From Diplolepis rosae (Eukaryota > Arthropoda > Insecta > Hymenoptera > Diplolepididae), in NCBI GenBank assembly GCA_030998225.1, contig JAPYXD010000161.1:1922001-1986000 (forward strand): DNA of 64,000 nt, given 5' to 3'. The position numbers and the translations under genes were made by a program. The notes beneath the pieces are model-generated. The model searched no databases. It was not told the DNA's origin and saw nothing but the letters and a program-made list of their open reading frames with translations. Of the stretch, positions 31,103-42,027 are shown in pieces (position 1 is the stretch's first letter; each line of letters begins with the position of its first letter).

Positions 31103-34100
31103 ATGTAATATTTGAGAGGTTAAACTCTCAAATATGGTCTTAACTTCTTCTTGAATGCACAATTTCATAGTTGAAAAAAGTTTTTTTTCACAAATGTAAA
31201 AAGTGCTGCTGTGACAGGGAAGTTAATCCTTGTTACAGCTAAGCATTTAGCTGGAAACGAACAAGTAAATCTAAGGAAGATCTTTGAATCAGCTAATGTA
31301 AATATTTTTGACCAATTTAACGGTTTCAGCGATATCATTTGTTCGATCGAGATATTATAGTATAGCTGGGTCATAGATATAAGAAATAACTGCTACCTGA
31401 TAACAAATATGGCGAAAGTGACATCAAAGTACAGTTTGAGGTTAATTCAGACTTTCAAACACTTTAAAAGTATTGTACTAAATAATATGCGCGTTGATGT
31501 CAATATTCAATGTAATACTGTGTTTATCTAACAATAAATTGGAGAATATTTATTGCAAAAATATATCTTATTGTTAGTTCAAATAATGAGAAATAGTACT
31601 TAAGCAACAAATCTGGCTTCTAAATTTAATTTAGTTAGAACAACGATATTTACTTTCATGATACCAGACGAACAAGTGACTATATTGAGATGTTTTATTC
31701 CCATTCCATCTGAATCTTTCACTAATTTTAAGGTATAAAAGCTATAATCAATTTAGCGAAAAAAGTAATTTTCCTTATTTAGAAACATAATCTAGTTATA
31801 TAGATTTTTCAAGCCCATTAAATAAGTAGATGCAAGCAACTCTATAACACTTGTGGACACCGATCAAATGTGAAACAAAAAATTTCAAAGAAAAGTCTTC
31901 CGTGACAGTATTTTTTTATTTTGTACATAATAAAAATTATTGAATTTCACGAAAGCATGATATCCACAAATGAGACCAAGCATAAAGTGCACGGCAAATT
32001 TATATACTCGTCACTTTTTGTGCAGGTTCGACAGCAATCATTTTGTTTATTGGAATATTATAAAAATATTGTATCCCAATTCTAAAACTTATTTTCTTTT
32101 TAAGCATAAAATAATTAAATAATGCATTTTTAATAAATTAACGCGATTGATATTTGTAATTTTTTATCTAAGGAAGTTAACTGAACCGGCAGTTTTTCCT
32201 CATTAAAGCTAGTTTTCCTTTTTTTTTAACTGGGCCCTATTATGGAAATTTATATATTATATATAATTTATATTTATCTAGACAGGGATCTTGTTTTTTT
32301 TTGTTTTTATCATTTATGACAAAATAAAAATAAAATTCAAGCTTGTGAATGTTAAATCAAGTCTTGTGAATAAATAGGCCGATCTTGTTAGGGCTAGGCT
32401 ACGTCCTATTCTGTAATTTCTTTTCAGGGCTGCCCGGCTAGGTCCACGACAGAACCAATAATTAATCTAGGCATATATTGACAATTTCTACATAGGTTTG
32501 TAAAAACTGTTCTGATTTTGCTGAACGTAAATATAACTTTCTGTTTGAGCCACTTTTGTTATATATATATTTAATTGGTGATAGAACATTTTTAAAGTGT
32601 TTATTTTTGAACCAATTTGCGTAGATGACTTCAACTAGAATCTTTTATTTGAATATTTTTCACGTTTCTGTTTTTCTTCTGATTATTTACAGAAGAGTTA
32701 CAACATTGAATATCATTACAATTTCTTTGCGATAATTTATTTTTATCTTTTGCTTTGAAAACGTTTCGATTAATTGTGTTTTTTTCAAACTACAGGGATT
32801 AATTCAGGATGAGCTCAGAAGCTTTACCGATACTTCGTTTTATTTTGACAACTGTATAAAGAACTATTTCCTCATTCCATCCCATATAGAAAAATTAATT
32901 CTCACAGAATATCATTAAACCAATGCTGAACCATACTTCCGGGCTCATATTTCTGTTCTACCGTTTGCTTACTTTGCTATATTACAAAACCATAATTCCC
33001 ATAAATTTCATAAGCATGAAATTATTTTCTGGAAATTTCTAGTGAAAAGTTATCAAGCATCAAATACTTTATTCTCACAATTAAAAAAATAAACATTTTC
33101 AATGGAAATTGCGAGTGTCGAAATATTTCTATAAATATTTATCGAATGAAATATATTTTTTCAAGCAAGTTTCTGTGCGATGTGCAAAAAAGTCATTGTT
33201 TCGATAGTGAGACCATTGAGTTTGATAGACGGTTTATTTAGTCGTTCTGCAGCTGGATTGCAGTGAAGTTATACACGTGCGCAAAATTAACTGCCTCCTA
33301 ACAGTCATATTCTTACCACTTGGTCTATTCTTAAAATTAATTTTTTGCTTGTCACAATTTCAGTTTAAGGGTCCATTTTGAATCGCTGTGATGGTAAAAC
33401 ATAAGAATTTTGAAAATAGAACGAGAATAATCCTTATCCTGACTTTTTTCTTGCTTTTGAAGCAAAATTTTTAGTTATATTTGGAAGGAAGTCAAATGGA
33501 ATTAGCCTTTATTTGAAATCTCTTAAAATTGAATTAGAAAGTCTTTTCAAAACCTTTCACACTCTAAATAGCTTTTAAAGACTTAATTGTTAATGTATGG
33601 TCCCCAATAGTATATTTAAAGACAAAGGTAAAAGTTTTATAGTTCATTTATAACTTGTGTTTGGAACTCTTGGTATTCAAATTATTTCTAATTATCAATA
33701 TCAATCTATTTTATTAATAATTATGTTAGAACATTGTAAATGAATGTACCAAGTTTTTACATTAAATGCTTTGAGAAAGTTGAATAACTATTAAAAGAAG
33801 ACGAACCGACTATTGCAGATGTACTTTAACAATCTATAATTATTATCTAGACAAAATTTGGTGTAGTATATTAACAAAGATTTCATGAAATTGTTCACTA
33901 ATGTTGCACTTATTTCTGACTTCTGTTAAAATTTACACTGAAAGATTAATGGTTCGTTTGAATTGCAGCTTCTGTCATTTTAATAAAACTTCAACTTAAC
34001 AATCCTTTTTCCTCAAATTGAAATATTCTTGAAATTTCTTCACTGGAATGTAAGAAAAAAAATGATCCATAACTTTGAAGTAGCCACTCTTCATAATTGA

Positions 34101-35293
34101 TTGTGAGCCAAAACCATAATAGCCTTCGACATCTAGGTGCTGCTGTGAATTACTAACATTTCGAACATAATGCAATAAGAAATGACTGAAAATTTAATTT
34201 TCATGGTTCAATTAACTATATAGAAAGGCATTTAGCTGACTAACTAGAAACTTATTCAAGCAGCTACGGGTTCTGAAAAATATTCCACTGGACATGCAGA
34301 TTCTGATGTCGAGATATTTTGGTGTGGTTCAGTACTTCGTCATAACGTTCTTAGCGTAACAGACTAATTGGACGATGGAAAACACCGATAAGTTGATTAT
34401 TTCAAAGTACGGTTGAAAATTAATCATAGAAGATTATCAACGCTAAAAAACCTTATTTGAATAATAGTTATATCAAATTTTTATATTTCAAGTAAAAGAA
34501 TATCCCGGCATTTTAAATTACAATAGAAGAATTTTGTAATAAAACTGAAATATACAACTAGAATTATAAATAGTTTTTATAAGCATCTATTTATTTTGTA
34601 TAAAAAGATTGAGAAAAAATAAAAGAAATATCTAAAAGTATATTAGCGAGTCAAAAATATAATTTCATTCAAGAGACTGCAGGGCAATTTTCTTATGAAC
34701 TAGTCAACATCTAGTGTCAAGCTGAATTTAGATACTATGTAGGTATTATTTATAAACTTAAATGACAGATGAATTCAAAGAAGAAGAAAAGTGAGTAAAA
34801 CTAGAATTGTTCTAAAAATATCTCCTCCTTTAAAAATGTATTTAATCTCAATAAACAATTGATTTTAGCTTGAATTATTTTGAAAAATCCTTTTCTCTCT
34901 AGGGAAAATGCTATTCCATTATAAATTACAAGAAATTAAAATAATGTAGCAATTTGAATTTTTTATAAAAATTCTTATAATTATGTTAAATGTTTTAAAA
35001 CTGTTCGAAATTATGCAAAAAGTTGTTGCTTGTTGAAAATTTTATCGCAGTTTACTATAAAAGAAATTTTCAATTCAAAAACATACAAATTTATTAATTA
35101 GACAGAATTTGAACAAATCAATATTCATTAATTATTATACAAGATTACTATTCTTCTAACCCTTTTTAGTAGACTTCAATGTTCTGAATTTATTATTTTC
35201 ACTTTTCAATAAAGAAAAATCTTTTGATAAGCTGAATAGAAATATGAAATGTGAAAGGGATAGAATTAAGGTCAGATTAAGAGCAGATGTAAG
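31103..35293. other. AT-rich noncoding interval
   Basis: Over 4 kb without a frame of convincing composition. The 69-codon minus frame at 31165-31374 has no domain and is not supported. No element border was recognised by eye. Confidence 0.5.
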
Positions 35294-35549
35294 TTAAGGG
35301 CATGTGATACTTTAAAAAATTAGGAATTTCATTTGAACAATTGGGTCCAGTTTCTATATGTTTGTATGGAAAATACATAGTTTTATTTCCAAAATTTTCG
35401 AAACCAAAAGTAGTTTATCTATGTCTGTTTTTATCTTCTCTATCATTTCCTAAATTTTGGAAATAAAATTTTATGTATTTTGGGCACAAACATGTTGCAA
35501 CCTAAAATCAATAAAATTTTCTAATTTACTAAGTATTACATGCCCTTAA
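35294..35549. mobile_element. TTAA-flanked MITE
   Basis: The element runs 35298-35545 (248 bp). Its ends are GGGCATGTGATACTT and the mirror of GGGCATGTAATACTT, and TTAA flanks both sides. The arms continue inward (ATTTCCAAAATTTT with its mirror). A TTAA duplication is characteristic of piggyBac-type (also Kolobok) transposases. It has no coding capacity. Confidence 0.85.
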
Positions 35550-38100
35550 GGAGCTCTATGTATTTTAAAGTATGGATGTGATTTTAAAACCAGTGTTCGT
35601 TCCGCATCGAAAATCCATTTTTTTACTGTATTTAAAACACACACATCTCTAAATCACAATATTATGTTTCAGAACGATTGTATTTTTTGTAAATCAATTA
35701 ACGGTAAGTTTCATGTTCTTTCCTGAAACAGATACTATAAAAATAGTTACTTCCGGAGCATTGTACAGAAATTTTTTTATTATGACATTCATTGTAGTTT
35801 ATTGCTCTTGCAATTAATAAGTCACTAAATTTGAAAACCACGGTTAATATGATAATAAAATAAAAATCTAATTAATCAATTATTGTTAGATTAGATTACT
35901 GAACTAAAAAACATAAAGCTTATATTACATTGAGCTCCTGGAAATACCATAGCAGAAATACCGACATTACAAATATTTTTAACAATAAAATTAAAACGGA
36001 GTACAGCTTAGACATTCTCCTTTGAAAAATTTCATTAGAAAAATCACTATATAATTCCAAGTCTCAGATAAAAATTAAGTGGTATTTTAATAATCTATGA
36101 AGGCGTCTACATTTTTTATGATTTTAAGCTTCCATGAAATTCCGATTAAAATTGTTTTTTCAAATTAGAGAAATTTTTGCTATTAAGGTCATGCGACATC
36201 TATATAGGTTTCTATAAATTATGATTCAAATATTACAATTTAGTCCTATCATTAATATGCTCCAAGTTAAACAGTGTCAAAATTTGATGAAAATATTTTT
36301 CTCCATGCACAAATCATGAATGTAAATAGTATTATAAATTAAACAATTACTGTAAGGACGTGAACAAAATGACTGATATTTTCTGGCAATAAACATTTTT
36401 TTAATGAAATAAAAGTTTTCAGATGTTAAAAATAGAATCACTAAAAATAAGAGGTATTGGAAGTTTATTAAAAATATACCGTCTAGTGGGTTGTAACGAC
36501 ATTGTGTGTAGAGTTTTTCATTACGGTATAATAAAGTGTAGTATTAATTGAGGTCCAATTTCTGTCACTATTTATTTAGTTTTTATTTTATGACTACCCT
36601 AGTCATTTAAATAACCTAACAAAGTGTTTCCAATTTCTCCCTTCATGAATGAGTTAAGCTATTACCATTAGTTTAAATTTATGTTTATCCAACTCAAACC
36701 TATAGAAAGTGATTTATCATCGAAATTTGATTATTTGTAGGATTTAATCTACAAGTGGTAATAAGCCAGTACAGATGTTTTCATTTGAATGCCAACCTGA
36801 CATTTGCAAGTAGGCCACTTCATATAGATGGATATATCCATTATATCTTGAAAAATGTTTCTGGTCGACATCACAAACAAAATTTGATAACTACTTCATT
36901 AAATGTGAGTAGATTTGTTTTTCTACATTTGCCCATAGAGAAAAGGTTTTTATTAAATATTGTTATCCATTTAATAAATAATGGATATGTTTAAAATATA
37001 GTAAACCTGTAAAAATTATAATATCTAATCGATTTCTCAGAATGAAATAATGTATTTCATAAATACCTCAAGTTACGGCAATCTTATCGAATTAAATTTT
37101 AGAAGAACATTGCATCGATTCTGAGACATTTAAATAATTCAGTAGATTTGGAAAACGTGAAAGTTTAGCGAAAGTCAATCACACAAAGTTCTATTTATTA
37201 GGTTGATTTTCAAATTCGGAAACTAATTTGTATTGATCATATATTTGCATTAGTTACATTAGGATATATTATAAATAATCTTGTGTTTTAAAATTCGACA
37301 GATCAACTTTTTCCGGAGTATATTTTCCAAAAATAGGCATAAATTCGCTCAAGGAAAAGTCGATAGCTTCTTACTGGTTAGATTATAAATATCAGTGTCA
37401 AAATCACAAGAAACTTGTGAAAAATGATGTTTCAACATATGTCAACGAAATATATAGCTTGTTAAAAATGTTCGTTCTTAACGATGCTTTTCCATTCTTT
37501 AATAATTAGAAAGGGTAGAATATTCGTTAAAAATTATAACAATTGTAATATCTAATAAAAACGTACCAAGTATTATGAATAAATATTAATTTGAAGAAAC
37601 TGTACAAATTACGATTCCAGGTGGTTTAATGTTATGATAAATTTGTTCTTTATCCTGAAAATTAAGAGCATTTTAATGAAATAGTAATAAAACAATAAAA
37701 AGAGTAAAAAGTGTGAATGACTCAGTAAATGTGACCGATTTGTGTACATTTTTTATCAAACTAACTCAGTTTTGAAATCGAGGACTGTTTAGTTTTGTAG
37801 AAATGTACTATTATTGCATTTTTATGGAATAAATACTTAATTTATGGCTTTATACTGCAAAACTTAATGATTACTATATCTAAGAGAGTTAATGAAGAAG
37901 CACAATAACTGGATTTCCAAAATATAAAATTACCTTGTAGTTGACTGAGGTCTACTGATGAGTTAATTGTTGAAGGTGCATTTTCTAAGGTCAACGTACC
38001 GAAAGTTTGGACGGAAAAACTAGATCTGTTCTGTTCATCATGTTATAAATATTAGGCTGAACTTTTGTAAGAGGGGCTCGAGAAAACACTGAATTCTATG
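35550..38100. other. AT-rich noncoding interval
   Basis: No gene was recognised. The frame at 36755-36994 is AT-rich and without features. Confidence 0.5.
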
Positions 38101-38115
38101 TAAAGCGCCGGCGTA

Positions 38116-38316
38116 ATGTATTTCTGGAGAAGATCACGGTCGGAGGTTTCACATGGAGTGCTGCTATTCGATCGTTGGATTGGGATGAAGGAACTTGGAC
38201 CGAGAGAGGAAAAGTTTGAAAAGTTGTTTGAAACTACACAAGTGATCAGAATCGGTATCAGCAGTGAATCTAAGCACGCACTTCGTTCAACACTCAGTCG
38301 TTTACTGAGAGTCTAA
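38116..38316 (+). other. Unassigned GC-richer frame, possible promoter or leader
   Basis: A 66-codon frame starting MYFWRRSRSEVSHGV with nearly neutral GC stands out from its AT-rich surroundings. It shows no domain. Its end contains ACACTCAGTCGTTT near 38290, which resembles the arthropod initiator TCAGT, and a GA-rich tract follows. It may be the promoter and first exon of a host gene rather than a coding sequence. No splice donor could be chosen with confidence. Confidence 0.3.
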
Positions 38317-38317
38317 G

Positions 38318-38465
38318 CGAGAGAAATAGAGGCAGAGAGTAGGGGTTGGGGATAGAGGATAGAGGATAGAGGATAGGGGGAGTATGTGGAAAAGAAAGAG
38401 CAAGAGAGAGTGTTAGTTGAAGGTGGGGAGGAATAGAGAGGGTGAGACAGAAAGGCAAGAGGCAA
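38318..38465 (+). repeat. Purine-rich GA/GGATA tract
   Basis: The plus strand is nearly all purine, with tandem GATAGAG units (near 38350-38375) and GAGA-type runs. Such GA tracts often lie near insect promoters, where GAGA-factor-type proteins bind, but a simple-sequence repeat explains it equally well. Confidence 0.7.
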
Positions 38466-39345
38466 GAGAGGTCATTGCATGCCAAATCGATCCACCTGTC
38501 GCAGCCACGCCAAACTTTTTTTATGAGATTATATTTTTTTAAAAGCATTTAGCTGAGCTTTCAAATTCCATAAGAACTCATAAACTCCTTATTTCCTATT
38601 TTCAAGCCCATTCAATTTCAAGCACGAAAGTATGTATTTTTTGAATCAGAATTGACTGCCAGGAAAATAGAGAAAATGCAAAGATATTTAAATGAGTGAC
38701 ACGATGGCAAACTTACAAATCCTTAAAACGTGTTGTCATTTATGAAAATCAAAATCAGTATACATCAAAATAAAACAAAATTTATGAAACACCAGTTTCA
38801 GCTTTCTGTGACTTCAGCAAGAAATAGAAAATTAATTGTATTTGTAGCTAGAATCAGTTTTCCCAAGTGAAGTGGTAAGAAACTATTTTAGCACTTTGAG
38901 CAGCGAAATTTTGTTTAGTAACAGGAACATTGAAAATTTATTTTTGAAGAACGTCTTCTCATTTTAAAATGTAGGTATATTTGCAAAATAGAGAAGCTTA
39001 TTGAAATCGAAGTTGTTTTGTACAAAATATTCTAACATGACGAGTTACTAATTCTAATCCTTTCTTTGCATTTATGCAGACAGTAGATTAAAGATCAATT
39101 ACCATACATCTATATTGATAAATGAAGATATTTTTTATTTAAGTTTTATTTGCCATTGAGTTTGTTACCAACGCTAGGTAGTGGGGGTATATGATGCGAA
39201 ATAGGTGGGAGGAAATACCTCGTGGTTCCCCACAGGATATCTGAGGGAGAGGAAAGATTTTTGGTTCCACCAAAATTTAATTGGAGTTGGCTAGGAACTA
39301 GGCAAGGTGTGCTGAAAATAATGTAATGCACGTTAGTACCTTGAA
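38466..39345. other. AT-rich noncoding interval
   Basis: No gene was recognised. The part 39150-39345 is richer in GC and lies just downstream of the polyadenylation signal of the minus-strand gene. Confidence 0.5.
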
Positions 39346-39350
39346 GATGT

Positions 39351-39356
39351 TTATTT
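39351..39356 (-). terminator. Polyadenylation signal AATAAA
   Basis: On the minus strand the stop codon TAA (39366-39364) is followed by GATGATTAAATAAACATC. The signal sits within 15 bases of the stop, so the 3' untranslated region would be very short. Confidence 0.55.
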
Positions 39357-39363
39357 AATCATC

Positions 39364-40665
39364 TTACATCTTTGCCGGGTGATATGGGTGTGGTCGAGTC
39401 GTTAAGGCGTGTCTGGGCGACAACTTGGCCCTGACTGGGCTGCCCAGGCAGCGCGTGTTCGGACCCCGTGGCTTGGTCGGAGGCTTCCGTGGACGGGTGG
39501 GTCGGCGCCGAGTCTGTGGGTCCTCTGGGGGTGGCGGGATCAGCTTGATCCTCCGTCCTGGGGCTAACCGGGCGAGGTGGCCAGATCCCGGTGGCTGACT
39601 GTTGGCGGCCTGATTCTCCCGGTCGTCCTCCGGGAAAAGTTGGCGCGAAATAGGACGCCCTGATATTCGTGGCTCCTCCGGGGCGGTCTTTTCCGGGGTC
39701 TCCTTAATCGGGGAGCAGGTGAGCTCTAACTCCCAGATTGGAGATTGAAGCAGCTCGTCTAGGGTCCGCCCGGATGGCTTCTCCTTGGGCACCTTCCTGG
39801 GGGTCTCCGGGCGGGCGTACAGTCCGACGATCTCGTCGAACAACGCCTCGAAATCTGCGGCGCTCAGCTCCTTCGGTGGCGGTGATGCTAGAGAGGCAGT
39901 CTGGGAGGTCGGCGGCTGGGTCACGGTGGCCGAGGTAGCGCCAGTAGTGGGCGGTAGCGTGCCGGCTGGGAGGGTGGTCGGCGTTGATCCGGGGTTCCCT
40001 CCCTGGTGTATCGCCCTGGGCGTCGGCCGGTAGTGCCGTGAAGGCAATTCGGTCGGCGTTGTAACAGCTGCGTCGTACCCTGGTTTGGTCGGGCTGTACC
40101 CGGGTGTTGCCCCGTTGGCTTCTCTAGCCAACCTTTCGGCCCGTTTTCGCTCAGCCCGGGCAAGACTTCTTTCAAGTACCCTCCTGACCCGGGATGGGCA
40201 CTTCCTCTTCCCTTGCCTTTTCTAAAAAAGGAGAGGACAGAACTGTCAGCCGAGTTACTCCGTTTCCCCGGGGTGGTTAAGAAGGGGAAGGGAAAAGAGG
40301 GGGAAAAAAGGGGTGGTGTATCTTTTCGGTTCCCTGAGTTAATACGGCGCTGATGACCACCCGGGTACCCCCGGGTTAGCGCCAGGATGGGTTAGCTCCT
40401 CGGTTCCCCGAATGAGTGGGAGGGGCGAGAGGGAAAGTGCTTCCTTTCGGTCCCCCCGAAAGCAAGTAGAGAGATCTATCGTTCGGTTCCCCGAATGATA
40501 TAGGGGAACTTGCCCGGGTACTTCCGGGGCAAGTACTTATGATGGGATGGTTTTCGGTTCCCCGAAAACTGGAGGAAGATTGACGAGCTCCCCGGGTATC
40601 CCAGGGGAGAGAGGATTTTTCTCTTAAAAACTTACCGGGGCACAGGATGTTGAAAGAAACTCCAT
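39364..40665 (-). CDS. Novel two-exon gene, Arg/Pro-rich protein (295 aa)
   Basis: The gene model has exon 1 coding at 40665-40636 (ATG in a CAACCATGG context, ten codons MEFLSTSCAP), a phase-0 intron at 40635-40222 with GTAAGT donor and TTTTTTAG acceptor, and exon 2 at 40221-39364. The frame is continuous across the junction. The first 40 residues of exon 2 are very basic (KRQGKRKCPSRVRR). A Pro/Thr-rich stretch follows, then an acidic segment (SAADFEALFDEIVGLY) and a second basic Arg/Pro tail (TRRRPTRPRKPPTK). The stop TAA is followed by AATAAA within 8-13 bases. Codons are GC-rich, unlike the surroundings. No family was recognised; a nuclear or RNA-binding role is only inferred from charge. 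It could be a host orphan gene, a viral insertion or an element gene. Confidence 0.55.
40222..40635 (-). repeat. Intron with eight stem-loops
   Basis: Eight hairpins lie at 40321-40609. Examples are GTTTTCGG with CCGAAAAC (40550-40569, perfect 8 bp), GTTCGG with CCGAAT (40481-40496), CTTTCGG with CCGAAAG (40444-40462) and ACCCGGG with CCCGGGT (40359-40376). On the transcribed minus strand three of them have the loop GGAA, a GNRA-type tetraloop. Two kinds alternate: CGG-GGAA-CCG and CCCGGG-type stems. Spacing is 20 to 60 bases. Confidence 0.8.
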
Positions 40666-40702
40666 GGTTGACAGGCACACACTACACTTTATTTTTCTGC
40701 GA

Positions 40703-40858
40703 TAAACCTCTGGTCTCCCGAGAGGGTTGACGTGTCTGGTCAATCTCCAGACACCACTATCTAAGTTCGTCGCTTCGAGGTAACCCTCTGGACTTCCGAG
40801 AGGGTTGAAGTGTCTGGTCAATCTCCAGACACAACTGTCCAAAATCGTCGCTTCGAGG
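40703..40858 (-). repeat. Two 78-bp tandem repeats, each with two hairpins
   Basis: Units lie at 40703-40780 and 40781-40858. Read on the minus strand each starts CCTCGAAGCGACGA, then has GTGTCTGG-AGATTGA-CCAGACAC and a second stem of the AACCCTCT/AGAGGGTT type. They occupy the leader of the two-exon gene, between its TATA box and ATG. Both hairpins are kept in both copies: the first stem is identical, and the second has small changes. Confidence 0.9.
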
Positions 40859-40860
40859 CC

Positions 40861-40868
40861 CTTTTATA
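40861..40868 (-). promoter_or_regulatory. TATA box of the two-exon gene
   Basis: TATAAAAG on the minus strand, followed by GGCCTCGAAGCG. A start about 30 bases downstream would fall in the first 78-bp repeat, near 40835, giving a leader of about 170 bases. Confidence 0.5.
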
Positions 40869-40969
40869 ATGAGGGAAATTGAGGGGAAAATCCTAGTAGA
40901 GGGAGAACGCGTTTTTTTACTATGGTTTTTGGCCATTGGTATCCCTTCCCTAGTGCAGTACTTGAGTTT

Positions 40970-41296
40970 TCATGTACTTGAAGGGCCGGGCCAGCATCGT
41001 CCTTCTTCCTCACTCCTACGGCAAACTCCTTCTCTCTCCTTCTGGCTACTAACATTATAAGTGTCTCGGGAAGGGGTAGGTAAGAAAGCGAGCGTCTTCA
41101 TTTCTCCGCTTTCTCTATTTTCCCTGTACTTTTCCAGCCCGGGCTGCTTGACCATGGAGTTGGAGAGGGAGGTGGGGAGAGGGGTGCTTGGGTCTAGTAG
41201 CCTTCCGTAGAAAGTGAGAGTGAGAGGGTGCATGTCCCGAAAGAGAGGGTAGATGCCGGTTGTCCCTTTTGTCTCGTTTTGACGATTTTCCGTCAT
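40970..41296 (-). CDS. Possible upstream small protein, 108 aa
   Basis: An ATG at 41296 opens a frame starting MTENRQNETKGTTGIYPLF, and it ends at 40970. It begins 48 bases below a second TATAAAAG (41344-41351). Composition is polar and charged with no domain that I recognise. GC content is like the two-exon gene beside it, and both point the same way. It may be an upstream exon or frame of the same locus rather than a separate gene. Confidence 0.35.
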   Translation of the reverse strand: MTENRQNETKGTTGIYPLFRDMHPLTLTFYGRLLDPSTPLPTSLSNSMVKQPGLEKYRENRESGEMKTLAFLPTPSRDTYNVSSQKEREGVCRRSEEEGRCWPGPSST

Positions 41297-41343
41297 AATA
41301 TTAGGGTCTCGAGGCGACTTGAAGGTTTTGGAAAGACAAGCGG

Positions 41344-41351
41344 CTTTTATA
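41344..41351 (-). promoter_or_regulatory. Second TATAAAAG box
   Basis: The same eight bases as the TATA box at 40861, on the same strand, 483 bases upstream. It marks the edge of the GC-rich island: the sequence beyond it becomes AT-rich at once. A start near 41318 is predicted. Confidence 0.45.
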
Positions 41352-41359
41352 TTTTACCT

Positions 41360-42027
41360 CCTTGAAAAGGTGCGTATAACAAGTTATAGTCAGTTATACT
41401 TGAAACAACACATGTGATCAGTATTAAATGCAGAAATTATTTACTTTAATAGTTGCATGCATTTTAAATTGAAAAATTGCCGAAATCTAAGTTGTTACTC
41501 ATAAAAGATTTTTCATTTTCAACAATTTTATTTTCGTAGCGTGTAAAATATTGACACAATTTCACGTATCATTGCTACATGGAATATTTCTAAAGATCAT
41601 AGTGTATATGTTCGGTTAGTGTATCATGAAATAAGAAAAGTTATATCTAGTCATATGAATGATACTACTTTTTGGAAAAATATGATTCGGTGCTTTCTTG
41701 TAAACTTATTAAATGCGGCCTGATAACAGAGAGGAAGTGCTAGTTTCGAGGCTAGTTTTAACAGTTTCATGAATATAGGTGATACAGTAAAAGAGAATTT
41801 AATACGTGTAATGCCTAATACCAAGTATATAACAGCACTTTTAAAATTTCAAAGAAGACGTGATTCTTTTTAAAATAACACATTTTTCAAAGACACATCT
41901 AAGATTTAATTTTAATTATGTCAGTTTATGATGTGATCACAGTATTTTGTTACATATTATCACGAAAAGAGCACGCCGCATCGAGATACCGAATATACTA
42001 AACTTCATTGAGTTTAAAATATATGTT
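41360..42027. other. AT-rich noncoding interval
   Basis: No gene or repeat was recognised between the GC-rich island and the mariner MITE. Confidence 0.5.

Noticed and set aside
39364..40131. Reading the 255-codon frame alone as a gene starting at 40131
   Set aside because: The first codon there is TTG, not ATG, and the frame stays open upstream to a splice acceptor at 40222. The spliced model with the ATG at 40665 explains it better.
40321..40609. CRISPR-like array
   Set aside because: The hairpins have unequal spacing and unequal stems, the spacers are not of constant length, and the context is a eukaryotic genome.
40624..40842. 72-codon minus frame over the leader repeats
   Set aside because: It begins with TTG and its repetitive composition is dictated by the two 78-bp repeats. 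The Kozak-like ATG at 40665 inside it, in the same frame, is the more likely start.
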